From positions 186,001-250,000 of the forward strand of contig CAYTPI010000002.1 in assembly GCA_964439625.1 (NCBI GenBank): a DNA stretch of 64,000 bases, given 5' to 3'. The notes under the pieces were generated by a model. That model was not told the DNA's origin. It searched no databases and saw nothing but the letters and a program-made list of their open reading frames with translations. This document shows positions 17,731 to 27,606 of the stretch, piece after piece. This DNA is from CAYTPI01 sp964439625. Its GTDB lineage: Bacteria > Chloroflexota > Anaerolineae > Aggregatilineales > UBA3940. Position 1 is the first letter of the stretch; each line of letters opens with the position of its first letter. The translations under genes were made by a program, and so were the position numbers.

Positions 17731-19395
17731 ATGAGCCGTCGTCGATACATCTTCACACCCCAAGCTGAGGGCACCTCAGCCGAAAAGCGCAAGCAGTGGC
17801 GCAAACGCCACACCGAGCCGGTTGATCTTGAGCAATACCGGGCGGATGTTCTGGCCTATTTATCTGCTATTGAAGCCGCTGAACAGCTTGACTCTGCATT
17901 CTACAATCAGCTGATCCGTCAGATGGGCCGTGCAGGCCACAAGACCTTTGGAAAAGCACGTCTCCTGAATGTTTACCAACAACTAGTTGACGCGGGTGAG
18001 TATGAGCCAAGCTCAAAAGTTGAACTGGCTTTGATGAAAAAACCGACGCGTACCATCAGTGGCGTGGCTCCTGTGACAGTCTTCACCAAGCCCTATCCAT
18101 GCCCCGGCAAGTGCATCTTTTGCCCAACCGACCCTCTGATGCCAAAGAGTTACCTCAGCAACGAACCAGCAGGCCAACGTGCGCTTACTTTGAAGTTTGA
18201 CCCTTATGAACAAATTCGCCAGCGGATTGAAGCGTTATCCAATATTGGGCACACCATCGATAAGATTGAAATTATTATTGTTGGGGGCACATGGTCAAGC
18301 TACCCAGCCAACTACCGCGAGTGGTTTGTAAAACGCTGCTTTGACGGCTTAAATGGTCAAGAGGCGGGCTCATTGGAGCAGGCACAACATTTCAATGAGA
18401 CTGCCGCGTTGCGTAACACGGGAATCACCATCGAAACACGCCCTGACCACGTTACTATTGATGAGGTACGCTATCTCCGGCGCTTAGGCGTGACCCGTGT
18501 ACAATTGGGCACCCAGACATTGAACAATCACCTGTCTGAACTCAATGATCGGGGCGAGACGGCCGCCGACACCTACAATGCGATGCGTTTGCTGCGTGGG
18601 GCAGGCTTCAAAGTCGTCATTCATTGGATGCCGAATCTGCTTGGTGCAACACCCGATCTTGATCGCGCAGACTTTATGCGTTTCTGGGATGATCCCCGTT
18701 TGCGCCCGGATGAGATGAAACTTTACCCAACGGGCTTGCTGCGTGGCACCCGCCTCTACGACTTCTACGAAAGCGGTGAGTATCAACCTTATGATAGGGA
18801 AACTCTGACGCAGCTACTGGTTGATGTTAAACGTCAAGTACCACGCTACTGTCGCTTGAACCGCGTTATGCGAGATATTCCCGCGCCTGATATTGCCGCA
18901 GGCGTCACGACGTCGAACCTGAGGCAAATCGCCCAGAATCAACTTAAGGCTGCCGGGACGCCTTGCCAATGTATCCGCTGTCGTGAAGTTAAAGGCGCAC
19001 GCGCTAGTGCTGAAGCGTTGACATTCAACCAGATGGCTTATGACACCGACCACAGCCGCGAACTGTTCATCAGCGCTGACACAACCGATGATCGTTTAGC
19101 TGGGTTCTTGCGGTTGTCGCTGCCGGTAACTGAAGCGCCACTCGCAGAACTTCAAGGTCATGCCATTATTCGGCAGGTACAAGTCTATGGACACGCTCAG
19201 CCTCTCGCTGCTGACTCATCGACGCCCAGTGCACAACATCAAGGGGTAGGCACCGATCTCATCGAGCGTGCAAAGGTCGTTGCACAAGAAACTGGCTACA
19301 AGCATCTTGCCGTGATAGCCGCTGTTGGCACCCGCAACTATTATCGCCGCTTTGGTTTTGAAGTAGCTGACTTATACATGACGATGCCCCTATGA
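17731..19395 (+). CDS. elp3: Elp3-type radical SAM/acetyltransferase tRNA U34-modifying enzyme
   Basis: Bacterial single-subunit Elp3, which uses acetyl-CoA and SAM to carboxymethylate the wobble uridine of tRNA. The radical SAM cluster cysteines are C124, C128 and C131 in PCPGKCIFCP. Conserved strands such as IIVGGTWSSYP, ETRPDHVT, RLGVTRVQLGTQT and HWMPNLLGATPDLD follow. The C-terminal GNAT domain runs from about residue 430 (RELFISADTTDD) to the end, with HQGVGTDLIERAK as the acetyl-CoA loop and YYRRFGFEV. Length (554) matches the family. It is widespread in archaea and eukaryotes and patchy in bacteria, including Chloroflexota. It overlaps birA by four bases (ATGA). Confidence 0.95.
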   Translation: MSRRRYIFTPQAEGTSAEKRKQWRKRHTEPVDLEQYRADVLAYLSAIEAAEQLDSAFYNQLIRQMGRAGHKTFGKARLLNVYQQLVDAGEYEPSSKVELALMKKPTRTISGVAPVTVFTKPYPCPGKCIFCPTDPLMPKSYLSNEPAGQRALTLKFDPYEQIRQRIEALSNIGHTIDKIEIIIVGGTWSSYPANYREWFVKRCFDGLNGQEAGSLEQAQHFNETAALRNTGITIETRPDHVTIDEVRYLRRLGVTRVQLGTQTLNNHLSELNDRGETAADTYNAMRLLRGAGFKVVIHWMPNLLGATPDLDRADFMRFWDDPRLRPDEMKLYPTGLLRGTRLYDFYESGEYQPYDRETLTQLLVDVKRQVPRYCRLNRVMRDIPAPDIAAGVTTSNLRQIAQNQLKAAGTPCQCIRCREVKGARASAEALTFNQMAYDTDHSRELFISADTTDDRLAGFLRLSLPVTEAPLAELQGHAIIRQVQVYGHAQPLAADSSTPSAQHQGVGTDLIERAKVVAQETGYKHLAVIAAVGTRNYYRRFGFEVADLYMTMPL

Positions 19396-20177
19396 CCACC
19401 TTGACGCAGCAAAGTATTTATGAAGCCGTGATCAATGGCTTCTTCAATGAGGTTTACTTCTTTGAAAATACCGGCTCCACCAATGATGTCGCCCATCAAC
19501 TAGCGGCCCAGGGTGCCCCAGATGGTACGCTCGTCATTACCGAGTACCAGTCAGCAGGGCGTGGGCGCAAAGCGCGTACATGGGATGCCGCTCCGGGCGT
19601 CAATCTATTGATGTCACTGCTGCTTAGGCCCAAAAACCTTGCGCCATCTGCCAGCTACCAACTGGTGATGGCTGCCGGTCTCACTATCTCTGAGGCCGTG
19701 CGGCAGGTGACAGGGCTGCGGGTTGAAGTCAAATGGCCCAACGATCTTCAATTAGCAGGCAAGAAATTCTGTGGCCTTCTGCCTGAAAGCAGCATGCAAG
19801 GTGAGCAGGTTGACTATGCTATCATTGGCATGGGTATAAATGTCAACCAGTGCAGTTGGCAAGACGATAGCATCGCGCAGTTGGCAACCAGCCTTGCGGA
19901 GCAAGCTGGTCAGCGTGTTGATCGCCTCACACTGCTGCAAGCTCTTTCCGAGAGCTTCTCAGCGCACTATGCGCAGATCAACACGCCATATCTATTCGAT
20001 CAGTGGCGGCAGGTTTGTTCAACGCTGGGCAAACGTGTGATAATCACGCAGCCGGGTGGCAAACAGTTACACGGGCTCGCAACCAATATAGATGCGGTTG
20101 GCACCCTTACCTTGAAGGGAAAGCACGGGGCGATCGCAGTTAGTTTTGGCGACGCCTCGCTCCGTTATGATGAATAA
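19392..20177 (+). CDS. birA: Biotin--[acetyl-CoA-carboxylase] ligase
   Basis: Activates biotin with ATP and transfers it to the biotin carboxyl carrier protein. Landmarks are GSTNDVAHQL, the biotinyl-AMP loop AGRGRKARTWDAAPGVNL, VKWPNDLQLAGKKFCGLL and IGMGINVNQ. At 261 residues it lacks the N-terminal helix-turn-helix of E. coli BirA, so it is the non-regulatory class. The C-terminal SH3-like domain (KQLHGLATNIDAVGTLTLKG) is present. Its ATG overlaps the stop of elp3, indicating translational coupling. Confidence 0.94.
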   Translation: MTTLTQQSIYEAVINGFFNEVYFFENTGSTNDVAHQLAAQGAPDGTLVITEYQSAGRGRKARTWDAAPGVNLLMSLLLRPKNLAPSASYQLVMAAGLTISEAVRQVTGLRVEVKWPNDLQLAGKKFCGLLPESSMQGEQVDYAIIGMGINVNQCSWQDDSIAQLATSLAEQAGQRVDRLTLLQALSESFSAHYAQINTPYLFDQWRQVCSTLGKRVIITQPGGKQLHGLATNIDAVGTLTLKGKHGAIAVSFGDASLRYDE

Positions 20178-20205
20178 TGTTTAACTAATCGAACAGGAAC
20201 ACACT

Positions 20206-21363
20206 GTGATACTCTGGCGAGAAGCGCTAGAACAGCGCGAACGTGAAATCTTAGCCCCATACGCAATGAAAAGTGCTGACTCGAGGGGGCGCGCATATCC
20301 AGAAGATGAACCGCGTGATCGCACGGCCTTCCAGCGCGACCGGGATCGCATCTTGCACACGACGGCGTTTCGCCGTCTGCAATACAAGACTCAGGTCTTC
20401 ATTAATACTGAGGGCGACTATTACCGCACGCGGTTAACGCATACGTTAGAAGTCGCCCAGATCGGGCGGACGATTGCCCGTTTACTGGGTGCCAATGAAG
20501 ACCTAGTGGAAACTATAAGCCTTGCACACGATCTCGGTCACCCACCCTTTGGGCACTCGGGTGAAACAGCCCTCAACCGCAACATGCAGAGTTATGGCGG
20601 CTTCGAGCATAACGCCCAATCACTCCGCATTCTGCGTGTACTTGAACAACGTTACCCTTCATTTCCTGGCCTCAACCTGACTTACGAAACACTTGAGGGC
20701 ATTGCCAACCATCAAACTATACAGGATAACTCCGGCCTCTACCCAGATTTCAACGCCCTTAATAACGCCAGCCTTGAGGCTCAAATTGCTGATATCTCAG
20801 ACTCCCTTGCCTACATCACGCATGATATTGACGATGGTATGTATGCTGGGCTGTTGCCCCCAGACAAATTCGACGGCATTGTTTTATGGGAACTTGTTAA
20901 AGAACAGCTTGGGTTTACCAATCAAGATATAGATGAGCGTGGTCGTCACCAGATGGTACGACGCTTAACAGGTGTACTTGTCGCCGATCTGGTCGAGACG
21001 ACCGGGCAAGCGATTGTAGAATCTAACCCGCAGACACCGGCTGATGTTCAGGCAATGCGTTTCCATGTCGTGACCTATAGTGATGAGATGGAAGACATGA
21101 CAATGGAACTCAAGCGCTTCGTGATGGCAAACTTAATTAAGCACCATAAAGTTGTTCGGATGGAAAAATTAGCCCACCGCATCATTGATGGCTTGTTCGA
21201 GGCTTACATCGACGAACCAGGGCAGTTGCCTGCGTCCGTCACCGCTCGCATGGAGCAAGGCGATTCAGTCGCAACCGTCGTGTGCGACTACATCGCCGGT
21301 ATGACGGATCGCTTTGCACTACAAGAATATCAGGAATTATTTTTACCAAACACAGGCTTCTAG
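20206..21363 (+). CDS. dGTP triphosphohydrolase-like HD-domain protein
   Basis: HD-superfamily phosphohydrolase of the dGTPase-like type, likely to cleave dNTPs to nucleoside and triphosphate. The N-terminal signature RGRAYPEDEPRDRTAFQRDRDRI is followed by TAFRRLQYKTQVF, the metal-binding HTLEVAQIGR and HDLGHPPFGHSGE, and SLAYITHDIDDG. Length (385) fits the non-E. coli subfamily. The start is GTG at 20206, with AGGAA nine bases upstream. It lies 28 bases after birA and its stop abuts the TTG of dprA, so birA, this gene and dprA probably share a transcript. Confidence 0.9.
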   Translation: MILWREALEQREREILAPYAMKSADSRGRAYPEDEPRDRTAFQRDRDRILHTTAFRRLQYKTQVFINTEGDYYRTRLTHTLEVAQIGRTIARLLGANEDLVETISLAHDLGHPPFGHSGETALNRNMQSYGGFEHNAQSLRILRVLEQRYPSFPGLNLTYETLEGIANHQTIQDNSGLYPDFNALNNASLEAQIADISDSLAYITHDIDDGMYAGLLPPDKFDGIVLWELVKEQLGFTNQDIDERGRHQMVRRLTGVLVADLVETTGQAIVESNPQTPADVQAMRFHVVTYSDEMEDMTMELKRFVMANLIKHHKVVRMEKLAHRIIDGLFEAYIDEPGQLPASVTARMEQGDSVATVVCDYIAGMTDRFALQEYQELFLPNTGF

Positions 21364-22461
21364 TTGTCCGAGCGTCTTTACTGGTTAGGTTTTAGCTTAG
21401 CAAGAGGCTTTGGCCCGGTTCGCGTCCAACGTCTACTGGACTCTTTCGGGTCACTGAAAACTGCGTGGCATGCGCCAAGAGCCAGTCTACAAGAGGCAGG
21501 GATCGACCGTCGAACATTGAAGGCCTTTGTGCCACTGCGCGACTCAATTAATTTAGTAGCAGAGATGCAGCGCCTCGATACATTGGGCATTGCACTACTG
21601 ACTTGGGCCGATGATGCCTACCCGGCGACCTTGGCACAACTTCGCCGCATTGACCACGCACCCCACGTCCTCTACATTCGCGGCACTCTCACAGAAGCCG
21701 ATAACTGGGCACTAGCTGTCGTCGGCACCCGATCTGTATCCGCTTATGGCCGACAGGTGACACGCCAATTAACTACAGAATTAGCCCATCAAGGTATTAC
21801 GATTGTCAGTGGGTTAGCCCGTGGCGTTGACGCAACCGCTCATCAAGCAGCACTTGACGTTGGCACACGGACATTGGCGATTCTCGGCTGTGGCCTTGAC
21901 ACCATCTACCCGCCAGAAAACCGGCAGCTTGCTGCGGATATCATCCATAATGGGGCATTAATTAGCCCCTTTCCATTGGGTAGTGCGCCAGAGGCGAAGA
22001 ACTTTCCGCCGCGCAACCGCGTCTTAAGTGGGTTGGCGCGTGGTGTTCTCGTCACCGAGGCTGGGCACAAGAGTGGCGCACTCACAACGGCTCGGCAGGC
22101 CCTTGAACAGGGGCGAGAAGTTTTCGCCGTCCCTGGGAATATCACAGCTAAGGGTAGCACAGGCACCAACAGCTTAATTCAAGATGGCGCGACACCTGTC
22201 CTATCTGTTGAAGACATTCTCGATGTGCTCGATGTTGAATATGTCAGTGAGTATGTCAACGCACGACAGACTCTCCCTGACTTAGATGTCACTGAGGCCA
22301 GCGTGCTGAGCTTACTGACGTCAGACCCCCAACACGTTGACGATATTATTCACCAATCGGCGCTGCCCGCCGCGCAGGTCTTCACGGCTTTAACAATGCT
22401 TCAGTTAAAAGGCATGGTGAGTGAGGTGGATTCTATGATGTTTGTCAGCACAGTTGGCTAG
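21364..22461 (+). CDS. dprA: DNA-processing protein DprA
   Basis: Single-stranded DNA-binding protein that loads RecA during natural transformation. After an N-terminal helix-hairpin-helix-like region (about 1-70), the Rossmann domain shows VVGTRSVSAYGRQVTRQL, VSGLARGVDATAHQAAL, TLAILGCGLDTIYPPENR and the FPPRNRVLSGLARGVLVTEAG segment. VPGNITAKGSTGTNSLIQDGA follows, and the last 60 residues form a winged helix. Start is TTG at 21364, directly after the stop of the dGTPase-like gene. Full length of 365 residues. No other competence genes are in the window. Confidence 0.95.
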   Translation: MSERLYWLGFSLARGFGPVRVQRLLDSFGSLKTAWHAPRASLQEAGIDRRTLKAFVPLRDSINLVAEMQRLDTLGIALLTWADDAYPATLAQLRRIDHAPHVLYIRGTLTEADNWALAVVGTRSVSAYGRQVTRQLTTELAHQGITIVSGLARGVDATAHQAALDVGTRTLAILGCGLDTIYPPENRQLAADIIHNGALISPFPLGSAPEAKNFPPRNRVLSGLARGVLVTEAGHKSGALTTARQALEQGREVFAVPGNITAKGSTGTNSLIQDGATPVLSVEDILDVLDVEYVSEYVNARQTLPDLDVTEASVLSLLTSDPQHVDDIIHQSALPAAQVFTALTMLQLKGMVSEVDSMMFVSTVG

Positions 22462-22609
22462 TTGTTGCTGCTCTCCTTTGCTGTCCCTTCTATGGTTGAA
22501 CACCATTACAACCACGTAGTACCCAGCTACACTAGATTGTTGAAATGCGGACTTACCGGTATTGTACGGGCAGTCTTGATCTTTGAACCGTGTTATTAAG
22601 TAACTTTGG

Positions 22610-23710
22610 ATGTGTAAGATGAACCACGCGTATGCTCTCATAATGGCAGGTGGCGCTGGCACTCGCCTGTGGCCGCTGAGCCGAAAAGCCCGGCCCAAAC
22701 CAGTATTGAGGCTAACTGAAAAAGATCGTTCGATGTTCCAGATTGCGGTACAGCGCCTTGATCCGCTGTTTCCACCGGAGCGCATTTTAGTGATCGCAAA
22801 CCAACAACTTTCTGAGATTCTTCAGGAGCAGTGCCCGGAAATCCCAAGAGAGAACTTCATCATCGAGCCAGAAGGGCGCGATACCGCGCCTGCCGTCGGG
22901 TTAGGGGCGCTGCACATCAACCAGCGTGACCCCGAGGCTGTGATGGCAGTTCTAACGGCTGACCATCACATCGCAGATGTTGATCGCTTTCAATCTGTCT
23001 TATTGGCTGCTTGTAAAGTCGCGCAAAAGGATGACTTAATCGTCACCTTGGGAATCGCTCCGACGTTCCCCGCCACTGGGTTTGGCTACATTGAACGGGG
23101 TGACTTCATCAAAACCGTGGATCGAACCAAGGTTTACGAACTAAAACGGTTCACAGAAAAGCCGGAATTGATCGTTGCCCGCGAGTTTTTCGCCCGTGAG
23201 CAGTACAGTTGGAACAGCGGCATGTTCATCTGGCGCACAGGACGATTGCTGCGAGAACTTGCGAGCCATGCGCCGGTACTGTCAGATCAACTCAATCAAA
23301 TTAGCGCTTCCATCGGTACTGAGCAGTACCAGCAAACGCTGAATGCAGTCTGGTCGCAGATCGAAAAGATATCGATTGACTTTGCATTAATGCAGGAACT
23401 TGAGCAAGACGTCGGCGTTATTCCCGTCGAAATGGGCTGGCAAGATATCGGTAACTTCTTGACATTGCATGACATCTTAAATTCGCGTCAGGAAGATACG
23501 GATAATGTATCGGTTGGTGCTGAGCCAATTCTAAGAGACGTCAAGCGCAGCCTCGTAATGAGTAACAAACCTGTTGCAATTGTCGGCCTACAAGATGTTG
23601 TGATCGTCGATACAGAAGATATATTGTTAGTCTGTAACCTCGATCAAGCAGGAGAAGTCAAGAAATTAGTTGGAGATTTAAAGGATAGTGGACGAAACGA
23701 GTATCTATGA
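22610..23710 (+). CDS. manC: Mannose-1-phosphate guanylyltransferase
   Basis: Makes GDP-mannose from mannose-1-phosphate and GTP for glycan synthesis. The nucleotidyltransferase signature GGAGTRLWPLSRKARPKP opens the protein, followed by IIEPEGRDTAPAVGLGAL, VLTADHHI, ATGFGYIERGD, FTEKPE and WNSGMFIWR. The C-terminal left-handed helix portion ends near residue 366, so it lacks the phosphomannose isomerase domain of long ManC. Two possible ATGs lie at 22610 and 22619, with no strong ribosome-binding site. The last codon region overlaps topA by four bases. The 148 bases before the gene hold no clear terminator or promoter. Confidence 0.9.
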   Translation: MCKMNHAYALIMAGGAGTRLWPLSRKARPKPVLRLTEKDRSMFQIAVQRLDPLFPPERILVIANQQLSEILQEQCPEIPRENFIIEPEGRDTAPAVGLGALHINQRDPEAVMAVLTADHHIADVDRFQSVLLAACKVAQKDDLIVTLGIAPTFPATGFGYIERGDFIKTVDRTKVYELKRFTEKPELIVAREFFAREQYSWNSGMFIWRTGRLLRELASHAPVLSDQLNQISASIGTEQYQQTLNAVWSQIEKISIDFALMQELEQDVGVIPVEMGWQDIGNFLTLHDILNSRQEDTDNVSVGAEPILRDVKRSLVMSNKPVAIVGLQDVVIVDTEDILLVCNLDQAGEVKKLVGDLKDSGRNEYL

Positions 23711-26106
23711 GTGAAGAATTAACCGCTTACTGCATGAAGTGTCGGGAAAAACGCCCGATGCAAAAGGCAGAAGCTGTATTTACAAAAAGCGCGCGCCCGG
23801 CAACTAGGGGTGAGTGTCCTGAATGCGGTACCACCCTGTTTCGGATGGGGGAGACGGAGGCCCACGCTGGCATGACGCCACCTAAGCCCGTTAAGACAAC
23901 GCGTAAGAAGCAAAAGAAAAAGAGTAAAAAAGCCAAGCGTGCCCCCCGTCGTAAGGATCGCTTGGTGATTGTCGAATCACCAGCCAAAGCCAAAACGATT
24001 GAGAACTACCTTGGTCAAGACTACAAAGTCAAGGCGTCGGTTGGGCACATCCGCGATTTACTCAAGTCGCAGTTATCAGTCGATGTCGAAAATGAGTTCG
24101 AGCCACGCTATCGCGTACCAAATGATAAACGTGATGTCGTCAAAGACTTGAAGAAAGCCGCTATGCGTGCCAAAGAAGTCTATCTAGCGACAGACCCTGA
24201 CCGTGAAGGTGAGGCGATTGCATGGCATTTGCTTGCTGCCATTGATCTTGAGGAGATGGATATCCCAGTGCACCGGGTAGTTTTCTACGAGGTCACAAAG
24301 AATGCAGTCCGTGAAGCGTTTGACCAGACTCGCACCATTGACATGAACTTGGTCAACGCGCAGCAAACGCGCCGGATTCTAGACCGTTTGGTCGGCTACG
24401 AGCTCAGTCCACTGCTGTGGAAGAAAGTGCGCCCACGGTTGTCTGCGGGTCGTGTGCAGTCGGTTGCTGTTCGCTTGATCGTTGAGCGTGAACGCGAAAT
24501 TGATGATTTCATCCCAGAGGAATACTGGACAATTGACGCTGAGCTTTCTCCGGAAGGCGAGCCAGAACAGAGTTTCACAGCTCGGTTGGTGAAGGTGCGT
24601 GGTGAAAATGTTGCGTTAGGTAGTGAAGGCGGTGTCCAGCCCATCCTGGATGAATTGGAACGTTCCACCTACGCAGTTGACAGCGTCAAACGTGGTCAGC
24701 GGCGGCGTAACCCGTATGCGCCTTATACAACCAGCACCATGCAGCAAGAAGCATCACGCAAGATCAACTTTACAGCCCGCAAAACAATGGGTGTTGCTCA
24801 GTCATTGTACGAAGGTGTCAAGCTTGGTGATCAAGGCGAAATGGGTCTTATTACCTATATGCGTACAGATAGCACCAATGTCTCAGCACAGGCTCAAACT
24901 GAGGCGGCAGCATACATCACAGCTGAGCACGGCGTAAATTTCTTACCCGAAACACCGAACGTCTACGGGAAGAAGTCGAAGAATGCCCAAGAAGCACATG
25001 AGGCCATCCGCCCGACAAGTATCATGCGCACACCAAGTGAGATGAAACAATATCTAACGAAAGATCAGTATAAACTCTATGGTCTGATCTGGCGGCGCTT
25101 TGTTGCTAGCCAAATGGCACCTGCTGTTTACGATACAATGCGTGTTGAAGTATTAGCAGGCCCCGAAGGCACCAGCAATGGTGATCGTCCGTATTTATTC
25201 CGTGCGTCTGGGTCAATCCTGCGCTTTCCTGGGTTTCTTTCGGTTTACGAAGAGTCTTTCGACGAAGATAACCCGGCAGATGCCGACGAGGGACGTATTT
25301 TCCCGGAGTTAACCGTTGGTGAACTGCTCGACTTACTACGGTTACTGCCAGAACAGCACTTCACACAGCCACCGCCACGTTATACAGAAGCCTCGTTGGT
25401 TAAATCTCTGGAGGAACATGGCATCGGTCGCCCTAGTACGTATGCACCAATCTTGAATACTATTCAGAATCGCGGCTATGTTGAAAAGGAAGGTAAGCGT
25501 CTGTTCCCAACAGATACAGGATTAGTCGTCAATGATTTGCTCGTCGAGAATTTTGATAGCGTTGTTGATACTGGCTTCACTGCTGAGATGGAAAACCGGC
25601 TCGATGATATTGCATCTGGTCAACAAGAATGGGTGCCACTTCTGGATGAGTTTTATAGTCCATTTCATGAAAGTATTGAGTGGGCCTATGAACATGTTCC
25701 CAATGTTGAACTTGAAGACCCTAAACTCCACCGAGACTGCCCAAGTTGCGGCACAGAAGACTCTCTAATTATCCGTTGGGGTAAGTATGGAAAATTCGTC
25801 GGGTGTGCAAACTTCCCTGAGTGCCGCTACACGGAGCCTTGGCTAGAGAAAATTGGTATTGATTGCCCAGTTGATCAGGGTGAACTTGTAGAGCGCAAGA
25901 CAAAAAAGGGTCGTACTTTTTACGGGTGCTCAAACTATCCTGATTGCGAATTCACCAGTTGGAAGCGTCCGTTGCCAGACCCATGCCCAGTTTGTAGCAG
26001 CTTGTTAGTCTACAAAAATAAAGAATGGGCCCAGTGCATCGAATGTGAAGAACAAGTTCGCCATGATGCACTTTCATCAAACAAGCCAGAGCAGCAACCT
26101 GCCTAA
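23707..26106 (+). CDS. topA: DNA topoisomerase I with N-terminal zinc-binding (DUF5679-like) domain
   Basis: Type IA topoisomerase that relaxes negative supercoils. A four-cysteine N-terminal module (C9, C12, C37, C40), followed by a very basic linker (about 60-84), precedes the TOPRIM domain (LVIVESPAKAKTI, then TDPDREGEAIAWH). The catalytic Tyr384 is in GLITYMRTDST. GIGRPSTYAPI marks the later core. Three C-terminal four-cysteine zinc ribbons (CPSC-CANFPEC, CPVD-CSNYPDC, CPVC-CIEC) bind DNA. The usual start in other bacteria is near the TOPRIM segment, so the first 80 residues are an addition. Its ATG overlaps the stop of the guanylyltransferase gene. Confidence 0.96.
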   Translation: MSEELTAYCMKCREKRPMQKAEAVFTKSARPATRGECPECGTTLFRMGETEAHAGMTPPKPVKTTRKKQKKKSKKAKRAPRRKDRLVIVESPAKAKTIENYLGQDYKVKASVGHIRDLLKSQLSVDVENEFEPRYRVPNDKRDVVKDLKKAAMRAKEVYLATDPDREGEAIAWHLLAAIDLEEMDIPVHRVVFYEVTKNAVREAFDQTRTIDMNLVNAQQTRRILDRLVGYELSPLLWKKVRPRLSAGRVQSVAVRLIVEREREIDDFIPEEYWTIDAELSPEGEPEQSFTARLVKVRGENVALGSEGGVQPILDELERSTYAVDSVKRGQRRRNPYAPYTTSTMQQEASRKINFTARKTMGVAQSLYEGVKLGDQGEMGLITYMRTDSTNVSAQAQTEAAAYITAEHGVNFLPETPNVYGKKSKNAQEAHEAIRPTSIMRTPSEMKQYLTKDQYKLYGLIWRRFVASQMAPAVYDTMRVEVLAGPEGTSNGDRPYLFRASGSILRFPGFLSVYEESFDEDNPADADEGRIFPELTVGELLDLLRLLPEQHFTQPPPRYTEASLVKSLEEHGIGRPSTYAPILNTIQNRGYVEKEGKRLFPTDTGLVVNDLLVENFDSVVDTGFTAEMENRLDDIASGQQEWVPLLDEFYSPFHESIEWAYEHVPNVELEDPKLHRDCPSCGTEDSLIIRWGKYGKFVGCANFPECRYTEPWLEKIGIDCPVDQGELVERKTKKGRTFYGCSNYPDCEFTSWKRPLPDPCPVCSSLLVYKNKEWAQCIECEEQVRHDALSSNKPEQQPA

Positions 26107-26142
26107 CAGAGTTCGTTTGACCCAGCGTCATTAAGTTACAAC

Positions 26143-26197
26143 AAAAGTGTTGTTTGTGCTAGCTCGCTTATCGAGTACAATACAAACAGCACTTTTT
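26143..26197 (+). terminator. Long hairpin after topA, probable terminator
   Basis: A 15-base arm (26143-26157, AAAAGTGTTGTTTGT) pairs with 26182-26196, with one G-U pair, and a T-run follows. The loop holds a second small stem CTCG/CGAG (26163-26166, 26172-26175). The A-rich 5 prime side means it could work in both directions. Confidence 0.7.
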
Positions 26198-26319
26198 AGC
26201 TTTAAGCGTTTAATGATTGGGTTCAAACACAATAATCTATTGTCGAACTGTTGTGTGCGAAAATACTTATCATTGATCCCTCTTAACACTTCAACTCACA
26301 TACATGGAAAGTGAATGCT

Positions 26320-27588
26320 ATGCCAGCCAAGTATTCCAAAGTGGTGAACCGGGTCGTTATTCCACTGATTGTGCTGATCGTTGCAGCTATTCTCGGTTCT
26401 ATTCGAGGAAGCAGTCGCGTCAGCATCGTGGATACAGGCATCTGGCAGTTGGAAACATCTTACCAGAGCATTTACCTGCAAGCAGTGGCAGATGCCTATG
26501 CCCTTGACAATAATGATGCGCTAGCTGTCGAACGAATGGCGTTTTATTGTCAGGAAGATGGCAGTCTTACAGAAGCGTTTAACCAAGCACAGGAACGCTA
26601 CGGGAATGACCCAGATAAAGCTGGTAATCTTGCGTCGTTGCGTTCACTTGTTGACAGCGGCGCGGTTCAGCCAAATGAAGCCGTCCCCGTGTGTGATACA
26701 CGCCCAGTCGGCAGCATCGGCACAATCGGGCTGGTGTCGCTTGTACTCCTGATTCTGATTGCGGTTGGTTTCATCGCTTATGGCGTCTTTCTGGTAATTA
26801 ACGTCGGGGAAGAACAAGCCATGATGACAGCAGCCTCAGGCAAAGAAACAGGGGGAGCCTCAATGGGTGGCGCACTGGGGCGTGCGTCAACGGCAACAAG
26901 CACGACTGCTCCGCCGGCGCCAACGTCATCACGAGCAGCACCGGGGCCAGCAAAGGTATCAGGCACGTCAGGTTCTCGTGCTGCGCCAGCGCCGCCAAAG
27001 GAAGAAGAAAAATCCAGCGGGGGTGGCCTCTTTGGGTTCGGACGGTCTTCCGGCTCGGTCAGCGAAGATACGGCAACCAGCGCAGCCGCTCGAGGAGCAC
27101 AAATTTCTAAGACCGTTGAAAAGACAGACTTCTCAGAGACTCAGGTGGGGCCACCCCTGGTTCAGTTTATGACAACCTACCTACTCGGTGATGATCTATA
27201 CGATGACTCATTCAGTATAGAGACACCCTCAGGTGAATTTCTCGGTGAGACTGGCGTTGGTATCTCAGAAACGCTTAGCACTGGTGATGCCTCAAAGAAA
27301 GCAACGGCTTTCGAAGTATGGCTCTTTGATAAAAACGATATCCGTACTGTCACTAAAGTGGTAATGAGTGATTTTGCCTTTGGTAATGAGGAATTACGCG
27401 CCAAACTGGCACCAAAAGGCGAGGCCGTCAAAGCTGATGGTGGCAGCCGCTTCGCATTAGAGACGGCATCACTGAGAATACAAGCGCGCATTGTGGATGT
27501 TTCATATGGGTCAGGCGGCGGCACACCACCGAACTCCTTTATGGAACGCATTACAGTCGAATTGGCTGCATGGCGCAAAAACACGTAA
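26320..27588 (+). CDS. Unrecognised two-helix membrane protein
   Basis: A 422-residue protein with hydrophobic segments at about 12-28 and 132-155, separated by a polar extracytoplasmic stretch with two cysteines (FYCQEDG, VPVCDTR). After the second helix comes a linker rich in Ala, Pro, Ser and Thr (about 175-265) and a C-terminal domain of 150 residues (QFMTTYLLGDDLYDDSFSIE, FEVWLFDKNDIRTVTKVVMSD). I do not recognise the family. The orientation suggests the tail is cytoplasmic. The ATG at 26320 is chosen because GGAAAG lies eight bases before it; an in-frame GTG at 26311 is too close to that site. It stands alone between two terminator hairpins. Confidence 0.75.
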   Translation: MPAKYSKVVNRVVIPLIVLIVAAILGSIRGSSRVSIVDTGIWQLETSYQSIYLQAVADAYALDNNDALAVERMAFYCQEDGSLTEAFNQAQERYGNDPDKAGNLASLRSLVDSGAVQPNEAVPVCDTRPVGSIGTIGLVSLVLLILIAVGFIAYGVFLVINVGEEQAMMTAASGKETGGASMGGALGRASTATSTTAPPAPTSSRAAPGPAKVSGTSGSRAAPAPPKEEEKSSGGGLFGFGRSSGSVSEDTATSAAARGAQISKTVEKTDFSETQVGPPLVQFMTTYLLGDDLYDDSFSIETPSGEFLGETGVGISETLSTGDASKKATAFEVWLFDKNDIRTVTKVVMSDFAFGNEELRAKLAPKGEAVKADGGSRFALETASLRIQARIVDVSYGSGGGTPPNSFMERITVELAAWRKNT

Positions 27589-27606
27589 ACACATTTAAAC
27601 AAATAG

